A stretch of DNA of 64,000 nt. It comes from Acidianus hospitalis. GTDB lineage: Archaea; Thermoproteota; Thermoprotei_A; Sulfolobales; Sulfolobaceae. Positions 17,593 to 26,247 of the stretch are shown here, piece after piece. The position numbers and the translations under genes were made by a program. Location of the stretch: assembly GCA_046533895.1 (NCBI GenBank), contig JAWDOK010000006.1, positions 18,268 to 82,267 on the forward strand, in the 5' to 3' direction. The first letter of the stretch is position 1. The number at the start of each line of letters is the position of its first letter. The notes beneath the pieces are model-generated. The model saw nothing but the letters and a program-made list of their open reading frames with translations. It was not told the origin of the DNA and did no database searches.

Positions 17593-18903
17593 ATGGAAGA
17601 ACTACTCGATATAGAGCATTCAAAAGAGGAAAGGGAAGACTTCGCAGGCTATAAAATTTCTCCTACAATGATTTTCTTTCCAAAAAACGAAAGTGAGGTA
17701 GTTAGGATAGTTAAATATGCTTATACTCATAATATTCCTATAGTACCTTGGGGTTCTGGTAGCAGTTTAACTGGAGCTACTGCTTGTAAAGATTGTATTC
17801 TTGTAGATTTATCAAAAATGGATAAAATTCTCGAAATAAATGATGTAGATTGGTACGTAAGAGTTCAACCTGGAGTTAAACTCATTGACCTTTATGAAGC
17901 AGTAGAAAGCAAAGGATTCTTCTTCCCTCCAGATCCTGCTAGTTTCTTCCTATGCACAGTTGGAGGAGCGATTTCTGAAGGTTCTGGTGGAATGAGAGGA
18001 GTAAAATATGGACCTTTTAGGGAATGGGTTCTCTCGCTGAGAGTAGTATTGCCTACCGGAGAAGTTGTGAAAGTAGGAGAACCATTAAGGAAGAATAGAG
18101 CAGGATATGATTTAACTCACTTGTTTGTAGGTAGCGAAGGTACACTTGGGATAATAACTGAAGCCTGGCTTAGAATAATTCCTAAACCTAGAAAGAAGAT
18201 TTATACAGTGAAAGTCTTATTGCCTGACTTTAGTACCGTTGCGGAGAATATTATAGGCATAAGAAAAGCCAGGATTTTGCCCGAATTTTCAGAATATATA
18301 GACGCAGACGTAATAAGGGCATTAAACAGGAACTTAAATGCCGGCCTTGAAGAATCGGAAGGAGGAATGCTTCTAATCTCAATAGAAGAAGACCAATTAC
18401 AAGACTTATTAAAGGTGCTTAAAGGTAAAGTAGAAGTTTTAGAAGGAGATGAGGCAGAGAGGCTTTATTCCTTAAGATCTCAGGCAGCAATTGCAGTTAA
18501 GGCAGAAACTAGAACTTTTTACGCAGAAGACATAGTAGTCCCTATATCTAAATTGCCAGAAGCTATATCTAAACTAAACGAAATAGCAAAGAAGCATAAC
18601 ACGAAGTTCTACATTATTTCACACATAGGTGACGGTAACTTACACCCTAACATTGTTGTAGACGACGAAAAAGAGAAGGAAGAATTATTTAATGAAATAG
18701 CTAAAGTTGCAATAGACTTAGGAGGCTCAGTAACTGGAGAGCATGGAGTAGGAATACAAAAAGCTAAAATGATGTCAGAACAGATAAAAAGCCATAACGG
18801 TGAGAGGGTTCTAGACTTAATGATTGGAATTAAGAAAATGCTAGATCCAAAGAATATAATGAACCCAGATAAGTATGTAGAATTGGCGTATAAATTTAAG
18901 TAA
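17593..18903 (+). CDS. FAD-linked oxidase of the GlcD / D-lactate dehydrogenase family
   Basis: A 436-residue flavoprotein. The FAD-binding PP-loop region is PWGSGSSLTGA (about residues 56-66), with GSEGTLGIITEA near 180 and the C-terminal FAD-oxidase motif GDGNLHPN and GEHGVGIQK. Such enzymes oxidise 2-hydroxy acids (glycolate, D-lactate) and pass electrons to quinone or an Fe-S partner. No GlcE/GlcF subunits adjoin it. The next genes are transporters. Confidence 0.85.
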   Translation: MEELLDIEHSKEEREDFAGYKISPTMIFFPKNESEVVRIVKYAYTHNIPIVPWGSGSSLTGATACKDCILVDLSKMDKILEINDVDWYVRVQPGVKLIDLYEAVESKGFFFPPDPASFFLCTVGGAISEGSGGMRGVKYGPFREWVLSLRVVLPTGEVVKVGEPLRKNRAGYDLTHLFVGSEGTLGIITEAWLRIIPKPRKKIYTVKVLLPDFSTVAENIIGIRKARILPEFSEYIDADVIRALNRNLNAGLEESEGGMLLISIEEDQLQDLLKVLKGKVEVLEGDEAERLYSLRSQAAIAVKAETRTFYAEDIVVPISKLPEAISKLNEIAKKHNTKFYIISHIGDGNLHPNIVVDDEKEKEELFNEIAKVAIDLGGSVTGEHGVGIQKAKMMSEQIKSHNGERVLDLMIGIKKMLDPKNIMNPDKYVELAYKFK

Positions 18904-18946
18904 TTTGGTAACAAACTTTTTATTTTTTGATTATATACTTAACTTT

Positions 18947-20353
18947 ATGGATAGAGTTTCGATTATTACATTTGTGGTAGTTCTTGGAACAATGATGGCT
19001 GCAATTGATTCTACTATTGTAATTCTCGCATTACCAGTAATGTTACAATGCCTGCATACTGATTTACTTACTCTTATTTGGGTAATTTTAGTCTACTTAT
19101 TAACCACCGCAGTTCTAACTACTCAGTTAGGTAGGCTAGGAGATAGATTTGGAAGGGGAAAAATATACAATTTAGGATTTCTTATATTCACAGTAGGTTC
19201 TGCCTTTTGCGGTGTTTCGCCCAACGCGAGCTTTCTCATTTCCTCTAGAACTATTCAAGCCGTGGGTGCCTCAATGTTACAAGCTAATAGCGGCGCAATA
19301 ATTGCTGATAATTACCCTCCAAATAGAAGAGGAAAAGCCTATGGTTATACTTCAATAGGTTGGAACGTTGGTGCAATTTTAGGAATTATTTTAGGAGGAA
19401 TTTTAACTACTTTTGTAGGTTGGCGGTATATATTTTATATAAACGTTCCTATAGGAATTATAGCTATCATCTTAGGCTTAAGGGAAATTAGAGATTCAAG
19501 AATAGTACATGCAAAGTTCGATATTTTTGGAGTTCTCATCTTAGCTTCTTCTCTCATTTTAATAACTTATGGTGCAGCAGAAGTTGCTGGAGTCGGTATT
19601 ACTCCTTTTAATTTATTCTTGATAATTACAGGAATTTTATTATTATTTCCATTTTACTTAATAGAGAAAAGACAACCTTTTCCGGTAATTGACTTTAAAG
19701 TGTTTAGAAATAGGGTGCTTACTGCGTCGCTTTTAGCGTCTTTTTTGCAAAGTGCAGGTTACTTAGCCACAGCGTTTATTCTAATTATGTACTTACAAGG
19801 GATTAGAGGATTAACTCCTTTCTATGCATCATTATTGCTTGTCCCAGGATACGTTTTAGCTAGCATGGTAGGCCCTATTACCGGTAGGCTTTCAGATAAA
19901 ATAGGTGCAAGAATTCCTGCAACGATAGGAATTGGATTAATGATCATTGCAGCTTTTATTTATTCTAATCTCACTCTAACTACTCCTTACTATGTAATAG
20001 TAGTTACGTCAATAATTGGAGGTCTCGGTTCATCATTTTTCTACCCGGCTAATAATAGCGCTATAATGTCAAATGCTCCTAGAAGCATTTACGGAGGAAT
20101 TTCTGGAATAATGAGGACTTTAGCAAACATAGGGATATTAATAAGTTACGTCATCGCTATTTCTATTGCTTCGCTGTCAATACCTAGGTATGTCGCATTT
20201 GAAGTGTTTTTAGGAACTTATTCTCTAGGAGGACTGAGCAGTAAATTCTTAATCGGAATACATTCAGCATTTTATGCTTCAATAGTAATTCTTTCAATTG
20301 CTCTAGTACTCTCTGCAATTAGAGGAAAGGAAGAGAGGAGTTATTTAAGTTAA
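18947..20353 (+). CDS. MFS transporter, DHA2-type (14 TM)
   Basis: A 468-residue membrane protein with about 14 hydrophobic segments. Motif A reads LGRLGDRFGRGKIY, and the N-terminus LGTMMAAIDSTIVILALP is typical of DHA2 drug:H+ antiporters. I prefer the ATG at 18947 over an in-frame TTG at 18905 because the latter adds non-family residues and overlaps the previous gene's end region. Likely a proton-driven exporter; substrate unknown. Confidence 0.85.
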   Translation: MDRVSIITFVVVLGTMMAAIDSTIVILALPVMLQCLHTDLLTLIWVILVYLLTTAVLTTQLGRLGDRFGRGKIYNLGFLIFTVGSAFCGVSPNASFLISSRTIQAVGASMLQANSGAIIADNYPPNRRGKAYGYTSIGWNVGAILGIILGGILTTFVGWRYIFYINVPIGIIAIILGLREIRDSRIVHAKFDIFGVLILASSLILITYGAAEVAGVGITPFNLFLIITGILLLFPFYLIEKRQPFPVIDFKVFRNRVLTASLLASFLQSAGYLATAFILIMYLQGIRGLTPFYASLLLVPGYVLASMVGPITGRLSDKIGARIPATIGIGLMIIAAFIYSNLTLTTPYYVIVVTSIIGGLGSSFFYPANNSAIMSNAPRSIYGGISGIMRTLANIGILISYVIAISIASLSIPRYVAFEVFLGTYSLGGLSSKFLIGIHSAFYASIVILSIALVLSAIRGKEERSYLS

Positions 20354-20425
20354 AAATATTCATTTTGTTAAAAATATTCAATAAATCGGGTTAGATTTAA
20401 TAACAACATATGAATACTGTACTTG

Positions 20426-21763
20426 ATGAGTAAGGAAAAGGAGGAGTCTCATTATCAAGAACCTAAACGTGTAATAGGATTAAAAGACTTGGTTTTCCTA
20501 AGCGTTGGCGGGCAATCTCCTTTCTTAAGCATATTAACGTACGGTGTAGCAGCTTTCCTTTACGGAAGTTATTTCGCTCCTATTGCAATAATTATAGGTA
20601 CTATCCTAGTTCTACTCAACGGAATGGTAATTTATAAGCTGTCAATTAGGTACACAAAATCTGGAGGATATTATACATACGCTTATTACTCTTTAACGAA
20701 AAGGTTAGGGTTTGAAACAGGTTGGATATACTTAGTTTATTCAGTATTATACGGTTCAGCTTACGTATTAGGCGCTACATTTGTTTTACATCACGTACTT
20801 CAGATAAACCCTTGGATAATAGCGTTAACAATTTTTGGAGTTTCATCAATTTTTGCCTTGACCGGAATAAAACCTTCAGCAAAATATGCTATTGCAGCTA
20901 GCGTAATAGAAATAGGAATAATGGCCACATTAGCCGTCTTATTCCTAAAATCTACTTCCTTTACTTTCTATAATCCCTTTAATTATCATATATCATTTGG
21001 AATGTTGGCTTTGGCTATACTATTCGGTGCGGGTATTCCGACTGGTTATGGTTCAATTACTCCTTTATCCGGAGAAGTTAAGGACCCTAAAAGAACTGTT
21101 CCTTTAGCAATAGTTATTGTAATTCTCTTAGGCGGATTATTGGCGGCATTTGACGTTTATGCAATAGGAGATCATTTACTTTACTATCATATTAGCCCAA
21201 CTTCTACCGATCTTCTTTCTTTAATTGAAAGTAGGTTCGGCATAATTACTTTTGCTTTCGTAATCTTTGCAGCAGCAAATGATGGAATATTAGCAACATT
21301 ATCCTTTATGCTTGCTTCATCTAGAACAGCTTATGCAATGTCAACTCATGGTTTCCTTCCAAGCATATTCTCTAAGTTTGAAAGCGAAAGAGGGCCGATA
21401 TTCGCATCATTGTTAACAATAGTACTTTACTTAATTACGATAGTTAGTTCACTATATCTATCTGGATTAAAACCTTATTTGGCATTTGAGGAAGTAGGAG
21501 AAATAGCTGTCCTTTCTAACTTACTAGTGCATATAGCTTCTGATTCCTCGCTCTTTAAGATATCATTAAAGAGATTAAGGAGAAGGCTAGTCGAAATTTC
21601 CTTAGCTTTAGCCGCAATAGGTATAACTGCTTGGAACATGATTGAGACTATAAGCTCCACTACTCCCGTCTTAGTGTACATATTTATGACGTTCATAATA
21701 ATGGGCTTCTTGGCCGCAGAAGTTATAGAGATGGAAAGAGAAGAACAACAGCAAGAAGATTAA
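20426..21763 (+). CDS. APC-family amino acid permease
   Basis: About 12 hydrophobic segments over 445 residues. The first segment holds FLSVGGQSPFLSIL and a later one GAGIPTGYGSITPLSGEVKD, matching APC transporters. A paralogue is encoded at 58071-59390 with the same FFLSFGGQAPFISLL and GIPTGYGSIAPLG motifs. Start at the ATG at 20426 (MSKEKEE). It sits just upstream of the por operon but about 95 bases apart, so co-regulation is uncertain. Confidence 0.85.
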   Translation: MSKEKEESHYQEPKRVIGLKDLVFLSVGGQSPFLSILTYGVAAFLYGSYFAPIAIIIGTILVLLNGMVIYKLSIRYTKSGGYYTYAYYSLTKRLGFETGWIYLVYSVLYGSAYVLGATFVLHHVLQINPWIIALTIFGVSSIFALTGIKPSAKYAIAASVIEIGIMATLAVLFLKSTSFTFYNPFNYHISFGMLALAILFGAGIPTGYGSITPLSGEVKDPKRTVPLAIVIVILLGGLLAAFDVYAIGDHLLYYHISPTSTDLLSLIESRFGIITFAFVIFAAANDGILATLSFMLASSRTAYAMSTHGFLPSIFSKFESERGPIFASLLTIVLYLITIVSSLYLSGLKPYLAFEEVGEIAVLSNLLVHIASDSSLFKISLKRLRRRLVEISLALAAIGITAWNMIETISSTTPVLVYIFMTFIIMGFLAAEVIEMEREEQQQED

Positions 21764-21859
21764 CAGCGTTTACGAGAAATTATTAATAACAAGGTTAATG
21801 TAAGTTTAGAATTCCTCTTCTAACATATTAATAAATTTTTGAAATAGAACATTCTCTCG

Positions 21860-22405
21860 ATGAGATGGGAGATTATTTTAAGAGGAAGAGGAGGAATGGG
21901 TGTCGTAACTGCTGGAGAAACCTTAGTTAAAGCAGCTGTAAAAGAAGGAAAGTACGGCCAATCAATTCCATTTTTTGGAGGAGAAAGAAGAGGAGCACCA
22001 GTAGTTTCTTACGTAAGACTTTCAGATGAACCAATTTATATTCATAGAGAAATTTATAACTCAGACCTTGTAGCAGTTTTCGATACTTCATTATTTAACA
22101 TAATGGATCCTCTAGAAGGGCTTAAAGAAGACGGAATTCTCTTGCTTAACACTAAGACACCTAAGAAGCTGTGGAAAAATACGTTTTACGTGGATGCAGT
22201 GGAGATAGCGGATAAGCTTAACTTATCCATTGCCGGGTGGAAATTAGTAAACATGCCCATGGTAGGGGCAATAGCTAAAGTTACTGGAATGATAAAAATT
22301 GACTCTGTTGTTGAAGCAATAGAAGAGGAGTTTTCAGGGAAGTTGGGGGAATTAAACGCTGAAGCCGCAAAATTAGGTTATGAGATGGTGAGTAAATATG
22401 ATTGA
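21860..22405 (+). CDS. porG: Pyruvate:ferredoxin oxidoreductase, gamma subunit
   Basis: A 181-residue subunit with the glycine-rich start RGRGGMGVVTAGE and FGGERRGAPVVSY, characteristic of the gamma domain. The four-subunit enzyme converts pyruvate and CoA to acetyl-CoA, CO2 and reduced ferredoxin, or the reverse for CO2 fixation. It is the first gene of porGDAB and overlaps porD by eight bases. Confidence 0.92.
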   Translation: MRWEIILRGRGGMGVVTAGETLVKAAVKEGKYGQSIPFFGGERRGAPVVSYVRLSDEPIYIHREIYNSDLVAVFDTSLFNIMDPLEGLKEDGILLLNTKTPKKLWKNTFYVDAVEIADKLNLSIAGWKLVNMPMVGAIAKVTGMIKIDSVVEAIEEEFSGKLGELNAEAAKLGYEMVSKYD

Positions 22406-22658
22406 CTATCCAGTACCTTTAGGAAGGCCTAAAATTGGTTCATCAGGATTGACCGGCCATTGGAGGTTAATGAGGCCGGAAATTGATTACTCAAAGTGTA
22501 CTAAGTGCAGACTTTGCGTTATTTATTGTCCAGAGAATACTATAGACCTTCTAGAAGGATTTGACGTAAGGATAGATTACGATTATTGTAAAGGTTGTGG
22601 AGTTTGTGCTCAAATTTGTCCTCAGAAAGCAATACAAATGGTTCCGGAGGTGAAATGA
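22398..22658 (+). CDS. porD: Pyruvate:ferredoxin oxidoreductase, delta (ferredoxin) subunit
   Basis: An 86-residue protein with two [4Fe-4S] motifs: CTKCRLCVIYCPE and CKGCGVCAQICPQ. It carries electrons from the TPP site to external ferredoxin. The ATG at 22398 lies inside the end of porG; the stop is one base before the porA ATG. Tight packing indicates a single coupled transcript. Confidence 0.93.
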   Translation: MIDYPVPLGRPKIGSSGLTGHWRLMRPEIDYSKCTKCRLCVIYCPENTIDLLEGFDVRIDYDYCKGCGVCAQICPQKAIQMVPEVK

Positions 22659-22659
22659 A

Positions 22660-23820
22660 ATGATAACCGTTCAAAAGAACGTAACTGCAATGGTAGGCAA
22701 TCACGCAGTAGCTTACGCTGTTAAACAAGCTAAACCTCAAGTATTAGCTGTATTCCCAATAACTCCTCAAACTACTATGTTAGAGAAATTGGCAGAATAT
22801 ATAGATAACGGAGAGCTGAAGGCAGAATTAATAAAAGTTGAAGGAGAACATTCAGCTTTAGCAGCAGTTTATGGAGCAGCAGTTGCAGGAGCTAGAGTAT
22901 TTACAGCAACCTCATCTCAAGGCTTACTTTACATGACAGAAATGATTTACTGGGTAGGAGGAGAAAGAGTACCTATTGTAAATGCAGTAGCAACTAGAGC
23001 ATTAGCAGAACCTTGGTCTATTTGGGACGACCACCAAGATTTCTTTAGTAAAAGAGACGCCTCTTGGATAATGATGATGGCGGAAAACGTTCAAGATGCT
23101 TACGATATGACTTTACAAGCCTTTAGGATAAGTGAAGATAAGAGAGTAATTTTACCTGTCATGATGGGTTTTGATGGTTTCATTTTAACTCATACAATGG
23201 AGAGACTGGAAATCCTGGATGACGAGACTGTAGAAAAATTCCTTCCACTTAGGGAGTTCAACCTTATTGACTTTAACGATCCTGTAAATGTGGGTCCTAT
23301 CGCTTCTCCGGACGATTACATGAAAATAAAGTATGAGGCAATGAAGGCGATGGAAGGAAGTAAGGAGGTTATTGAGGAAATAGGCAAGGAATACGAGAGG
23401 ATCTCCGGAAGAAAACAGTATGGGCTAATAGAGTGTTATGAGTGTGAAGACGCAGATTACGTATTTGTTACAGCAGGAGCGTGGACTGGAGATGCTAGAG
23501 AGGCAGTAAGAAGGCTAAGGAACGAAGGAAAGAAAGTTGGTTTGCTTAAGTTAAGAGTAATAAGGCCTTTCCCGAAGGAGAGAATAAGGGAGGCATTAAA
23601 AGGAGTTCAAGGAGTTGTAGTGTTTGACAGGGAATACTCATATGGTTATGGAGGAATTTTGGCTAACGAAATTAAGTCAGCAATTTATAACACTGGAATA
23701 GAAGTTATGAGCGTAATTGCAGGCATAGGAGGTAAGGACGTTAGACCTCTTCACTTCCAAAAGGTTATGGAAGATGTTCTTAATGGTAAAAAATTTGAGG
23801 AGAGGTGGTTAAATGACTGA
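22660..23820 (+). CDS. porA: Pyruvate:ferredoxin oxidoreductase, alpha subunit
   Basis: A 386-residue subunit with the alpha-family features FPITPQTTMLE, EGEHSALAAVYGA (Glu that activates TPP) and TATSSQGLLYM. The C-terminal part has KLRVIRPFP and REYSYGYGG. It lacks the long 2-oxoacid gamma-alpha fusion found in other Sulfolobales 2-oxoacid oxidoreductases, so the separate four-gene layout points to a pyruvate-type enzyme. It overlaps porB by eight bases. Confidence 0.92.
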   Translation: MITVQKNVTAMVGNHAVAYAVKQAKPQVLAVFPITPQTTMLEKLAEYIDNGELKAELIKVEGEHSALAAVYGAAVAGARVFTATSSQGLLYMTEMIYWVGGERVPIVNAVATRALAEPWSIWDDHQDFFSKRDASWIMMMAENVQDAYDMTLQAFRISEDKRVILPVMMGFDGFILTHTMERLEILDDETVEKFLPLREFNLIDFNDPVNVGPIASPDDYMKIKYEAMKAMEGSKEVIEEIGKEYERISGRKQYGLIECYECEDADYVFVTAGAWTGDAREAVRRLRNEGKKVGLLKLRVIRPFPKERIREALKGVQGVVVFDREYSYGYGGILANEIKSAIYNTGIEVMSVIAGIGGKDVRPLHFQKVMEDVLNGKKFEERWLND

Positions 23821-24721
23821 AGTACCCTCTTATATTAAAGAAAAGAAAGTAATTAGACAACAGTACTTCCTAAGAGGAAACGCTGCCTGTCCGGGCTGTC
23901 CTATACCTAAAGAGTTAGATTTACTTCTAGAAGTTATGGGCAAGAAGACAGTTCTAGTAGTTCCTGCATCTTGCAGTACTGTAATAATGGGAGATATTCA
24001 TGGATCTCCTTCAACTGTTCCGGTAGTACATAGTGCTTTTGCCTCGGCCGCAGCAATTGCTTCAGGGTTGAGCAGACAATTAAAAATGAGGGGAGAAGAC
24101 GCAAAAGTAGTAGTTTGGGCAGGAGACGGAGCTACTGGTGATATAGGATTTGCTACTGTTAGTGGTGCAGCTGAGAGAAATGAGGACATACTTTACGTAT
24201 GTTATGATAACGAAGCTTTCATGAATACTGGAATTCAAAGGTCCTCTTTAACTCCTTACGGAGCGTGGACTACAACTACTCCTGCAGGTAAGAGGGAATT
24301 TAAGAAACCTCTGCCTTTCATTATGATGGAACATAAAATACCTTACGTGGCTACTGCGTCTATCGCTTATCCGTTCGATTATCAGGCTAAAGTTAAGAAA
24401 GCAAAGGATATTCAAGGATTTAGATATATTCACTTATTATCGCCCTGCCCTCCAGGTTGGAGGTTTGATAGCAGTCTAACTATTGAAGTAGCAAAGCTTG
24501 CTGTTGAGACCGGAATTTGGCCTTTATTTGAGGTAATTAACGGAGAGTTCCAGCTAACGGGGATAAGTAAAGTTCTGCTAGACAAGAGTAAGAGAAAACC
24601 TATAACAGAATACCTTAAACTTCAAGGCAGATTCAGCAAGATGAGCGAGAAGGATATAAAGGTAATGCAGAATGCTGTTGATGCGATGTGGGATTACATT
24701 GCTGAATTAGTGAAAAGGTAA
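23813..24721 (+). CDS. porB: Pyruvate:ferredoxin oxidoreductase, beta subunit
   Basis: A 302-residue subunit. The TPP/Mg2+ motif is GDGATGDIGFATVSGA followed by NEAFMNTG. CPGCPIP near residue 25 and later Cys (CSTV, LLSPCPPG) can hold the proximal [4Fe-4S] cluster. It completes a heterotetramer-type porGDAB cluster. The 167 bases after the stop contain no gene I can support. Confidence 0.92.
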   Translation: MTEVPSYIKEKKVIRQQYFLRGNAACPGCPIPKELDLLLEVMGKKTVLVVPASCSTVIMGDIHGSPSTVPVVHSAFASAAAIASGLSRQLKMRGEDAKVVVWAGDGATGDIGFATVSGAAERNEDILYVCYDNEAFMNTGIQRSSLTPYGAWTTTTPAGKREFKKPLPFIMMEHKIPYVATASIAYPFDYQAKVKKAKDIQGFRYIHLLSPCPPGWRFDSSLTIEVAKLAVETGIWPLFEVINGEFQLTGISKVLLDKSKRKPITEYLKLQGRFSKMSEKDIKVMQNAVDAMWDYIAELVKR

Positions 24722-24888
24722 ATAATAAAAATAAGATATTGTATTCTTTTAAATTTGTCTTTGTTCAAACCATTAGATTAATATAAGGTAATCTGAATTA
24801 ATAATAAGGAAGAGTTGATTAACGGAATTATTTCTACTTGAGGATCCGCATAAATATATTATCTTTAATATTCTTAAGGTTATACGTA

Positions 24889-25524
24889 ATGGACTTTCTA
24901 AAACGCAATGCCTTAGATTTCTTAAAATATGCTGAACTCTTGTTTAACAATCAAAATTATAACTTAGCAATGTTTTCTCTCGAGCAGTCTTTGCAGTTAG
25001 CTTTAAAGTATTACCTATCTGAGTTAACCGCTCGTTTCCTCGTACCCATGATATAGTAGACTTATTAAAAAAGATAGTAGAGCTTACTAATAATTCCAAG
25101 CTTTCAGAGATTTTGAAAAATGATATATGTACTCTAGATTTATTAAAGGAAGCCGTTGTCAGCAGTTTCCGATAAACTGTGAAGTTTATATACTTTAATT
25201 GTAAATATGAGTAAAGTCACACCAGATGTGGATGGGTTTTCCCGAAAGGTGTGGCGATAACTCGAAGATGTGCGGGTTTCCCCATCAGATGGCAACACTC
25301 TGATGGGTGGGGTTATCTCGCTAAAGGGGCGGAGGGGTAACGGGTTTCCCCGTGACTCTGGTGAAGCCCAAGGGCTGAGAATTAGATATAATTTCATGAA
25401 AATTCAATGAAGCCCAAACCCCTATATAGCATCTAGATATTTACCGTCTAATTATGATAAGGAAGCAGTTGAAAAAGCAATGAATTTAGTTAAGGTGATT
25501 TTAAATGAGTTGGGAATATCTTAG
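24889..25524 (+). pseudogene. HEPN gene broken by a frameshift and by element insertion
   Basis: The ATG at 24889 opens a HEPN protein (FLKRNALDFLKYAELL, then MFSLEQSLQLALKYYL). Near 25034 a small indel shifts the frame; the native frame resumes with RSFPRTHDIVDLLKK and reaches DLLKEA at 25150. The structured element 25151-25422 follows, and beyond it the gene continues as IASRYLPSNYDKEAVEKAM to the TAG at 25522. Removing the element restores a continuous family match. The intact MNT partner starts at 25531. Confidence 0.8.
25151..25422 (+). mobile_element. Structured mobile element, copy 2, inside a HEPN gene
   Basis: This 272-base copy has the TATA box at 25185-25192, a hairpin at 25281-25307 (9-bp stem) and the same AATTTCATGAAAATT and AAACCCC end as copy 1. 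It splits the HEPN coding sequence cleanly between the codons for LKEA and IASRY. No long target duplication is seen, which is the behaviour of single-strand IS200/IS605-type transposition. It carries no protein gene and must move in trans if it is still active. Confidence 0.7.
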
Positions 25525-25530
25525 GAGAAA

Positions 25531-25848
25531 ATGGGAAGAAAGAAAGGAGATTTTAAAAATGCAAGGAATATAGTCAAATTAATTAAGGAAATATGCGTTA
25601 AAGACATAGACCCCGAGTGTAGAGTTATATTATTTGGTTCTATAGTTAGGGGTAATTGGAGAAATGATAGCGATATTGATGTTCTAGTAATTACCGAAAA
25701 GGCTAAGAATGAATGGGACAAAGCTAAAATAATGTCCTTTATAGAGAATGCATTAGGGATATCTGATCCATTAGAGTTGCACGTCATAAACAATAAAGAA
25801 TATGAAGGATGGTATAAACGTTTTATTGACGTATTTGAGGAATTTTAA
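25531..25848 (+). CDS. MNT-type nucleotidyltransferase (HEPN partner)
   Basis: A 105-residue minimal nucleotidyltransferase with the GS motif LFGSIVRG and the metal pair SDIDVLVI (two Asp), plus a later LELHVI. In HEPN/MNT modules the MNT protein inactivates the HEPN RNase, in the studied MntA/HepT case by AMPylation. It starts six bases after the stop of the disrupted HEPN gene. It is intact although its toxin is not. Confidence 0.85.
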   Translation: MGRKKGDFKNARNIVKLIKEICVKDIDPECRVILFGSIVRGNWRNDSDIDVLVITEKAKNEWDKAKIMSFIENALGISDPLELHVINNKEYEGWYKRFIDVFEEF

Positions 25849-26174
25849 TCTATTAATAAAGTTTTGTTTAAATTTTTACTAATTTTATATAAAGCATGAA
25901 AACAAAGATTCCAGTAAATGTTATTGAGGATTCTAGTACTATAATATTATTCGAATATCATTATTGAAGAGCTAAGAAATAATAAATTACACGAAAAATC
26001 ATAGGAATAGATAGCTCTAACAGAATTAAATTTTATATAGGAAAAACTAAAGGCTATATGATTTAAACATGACTAATCGTTGCGATAGTTTGTCACGAAG
26101 ACTAGGAAATTTCTATTAAGTGGTGATTTTATAACTAATTTGAAAGTTAACCTTATCATGGTTTGACCTGCATT
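25849..26174. other. 326-base gap with no supported gene
   Basis: AT-rich DNA with one short frame at 25896 (MKTKIPVNVIEDSS, 23 codons) that ends in closely spaced stops. It may be a relic of a small gene, but nothing in it can be assigned. The right end adjoins the palindromes before the AAA_14 gene. Confidence 0.4.
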
Positions 26175-26237
26175 ATGGGTCATTTTTGCGTAAAAATGAC
26201 TCATATTATGAGTCAAATTTATGAATTTTTGACCCAT
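26175..26237 (+). promoter_or_regulatory. Two tandem 30-base palindromes before the AAA_14 gene
   Basis: Palindrome 1 (26175-26204) has arms ATGGGTCATTTTT and AAAAATGACTCAT. Palindrome 2 (26208-26237) has arms ATGAGTCAAA and TTTGACCCAT. Both share the half-site ATGRGTCA and are centred 33 bases apart, roughly three DNA turns. They end 10 bases before the ATG at 26248. This fits an operator for a dimeric regulator or a leader with two hairpins; autoregulation is an inference. Confidence 0.55.
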
Positions 26238-26247
26238 ATCTCTTATA

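Noticed and set aside
18905..18946. TTG start at 18905 for the DHA2-type MFS gene
   Set aside because: It adds residues not expected before the first helix and begins one base after the previous stop; the ATG at 18947 fits the family.
26175..26237. Transcription terminator hairpins
   Set aside because: They lie just before a start codon, have no T-tract after the stem, and no convergent intact gene ends there.
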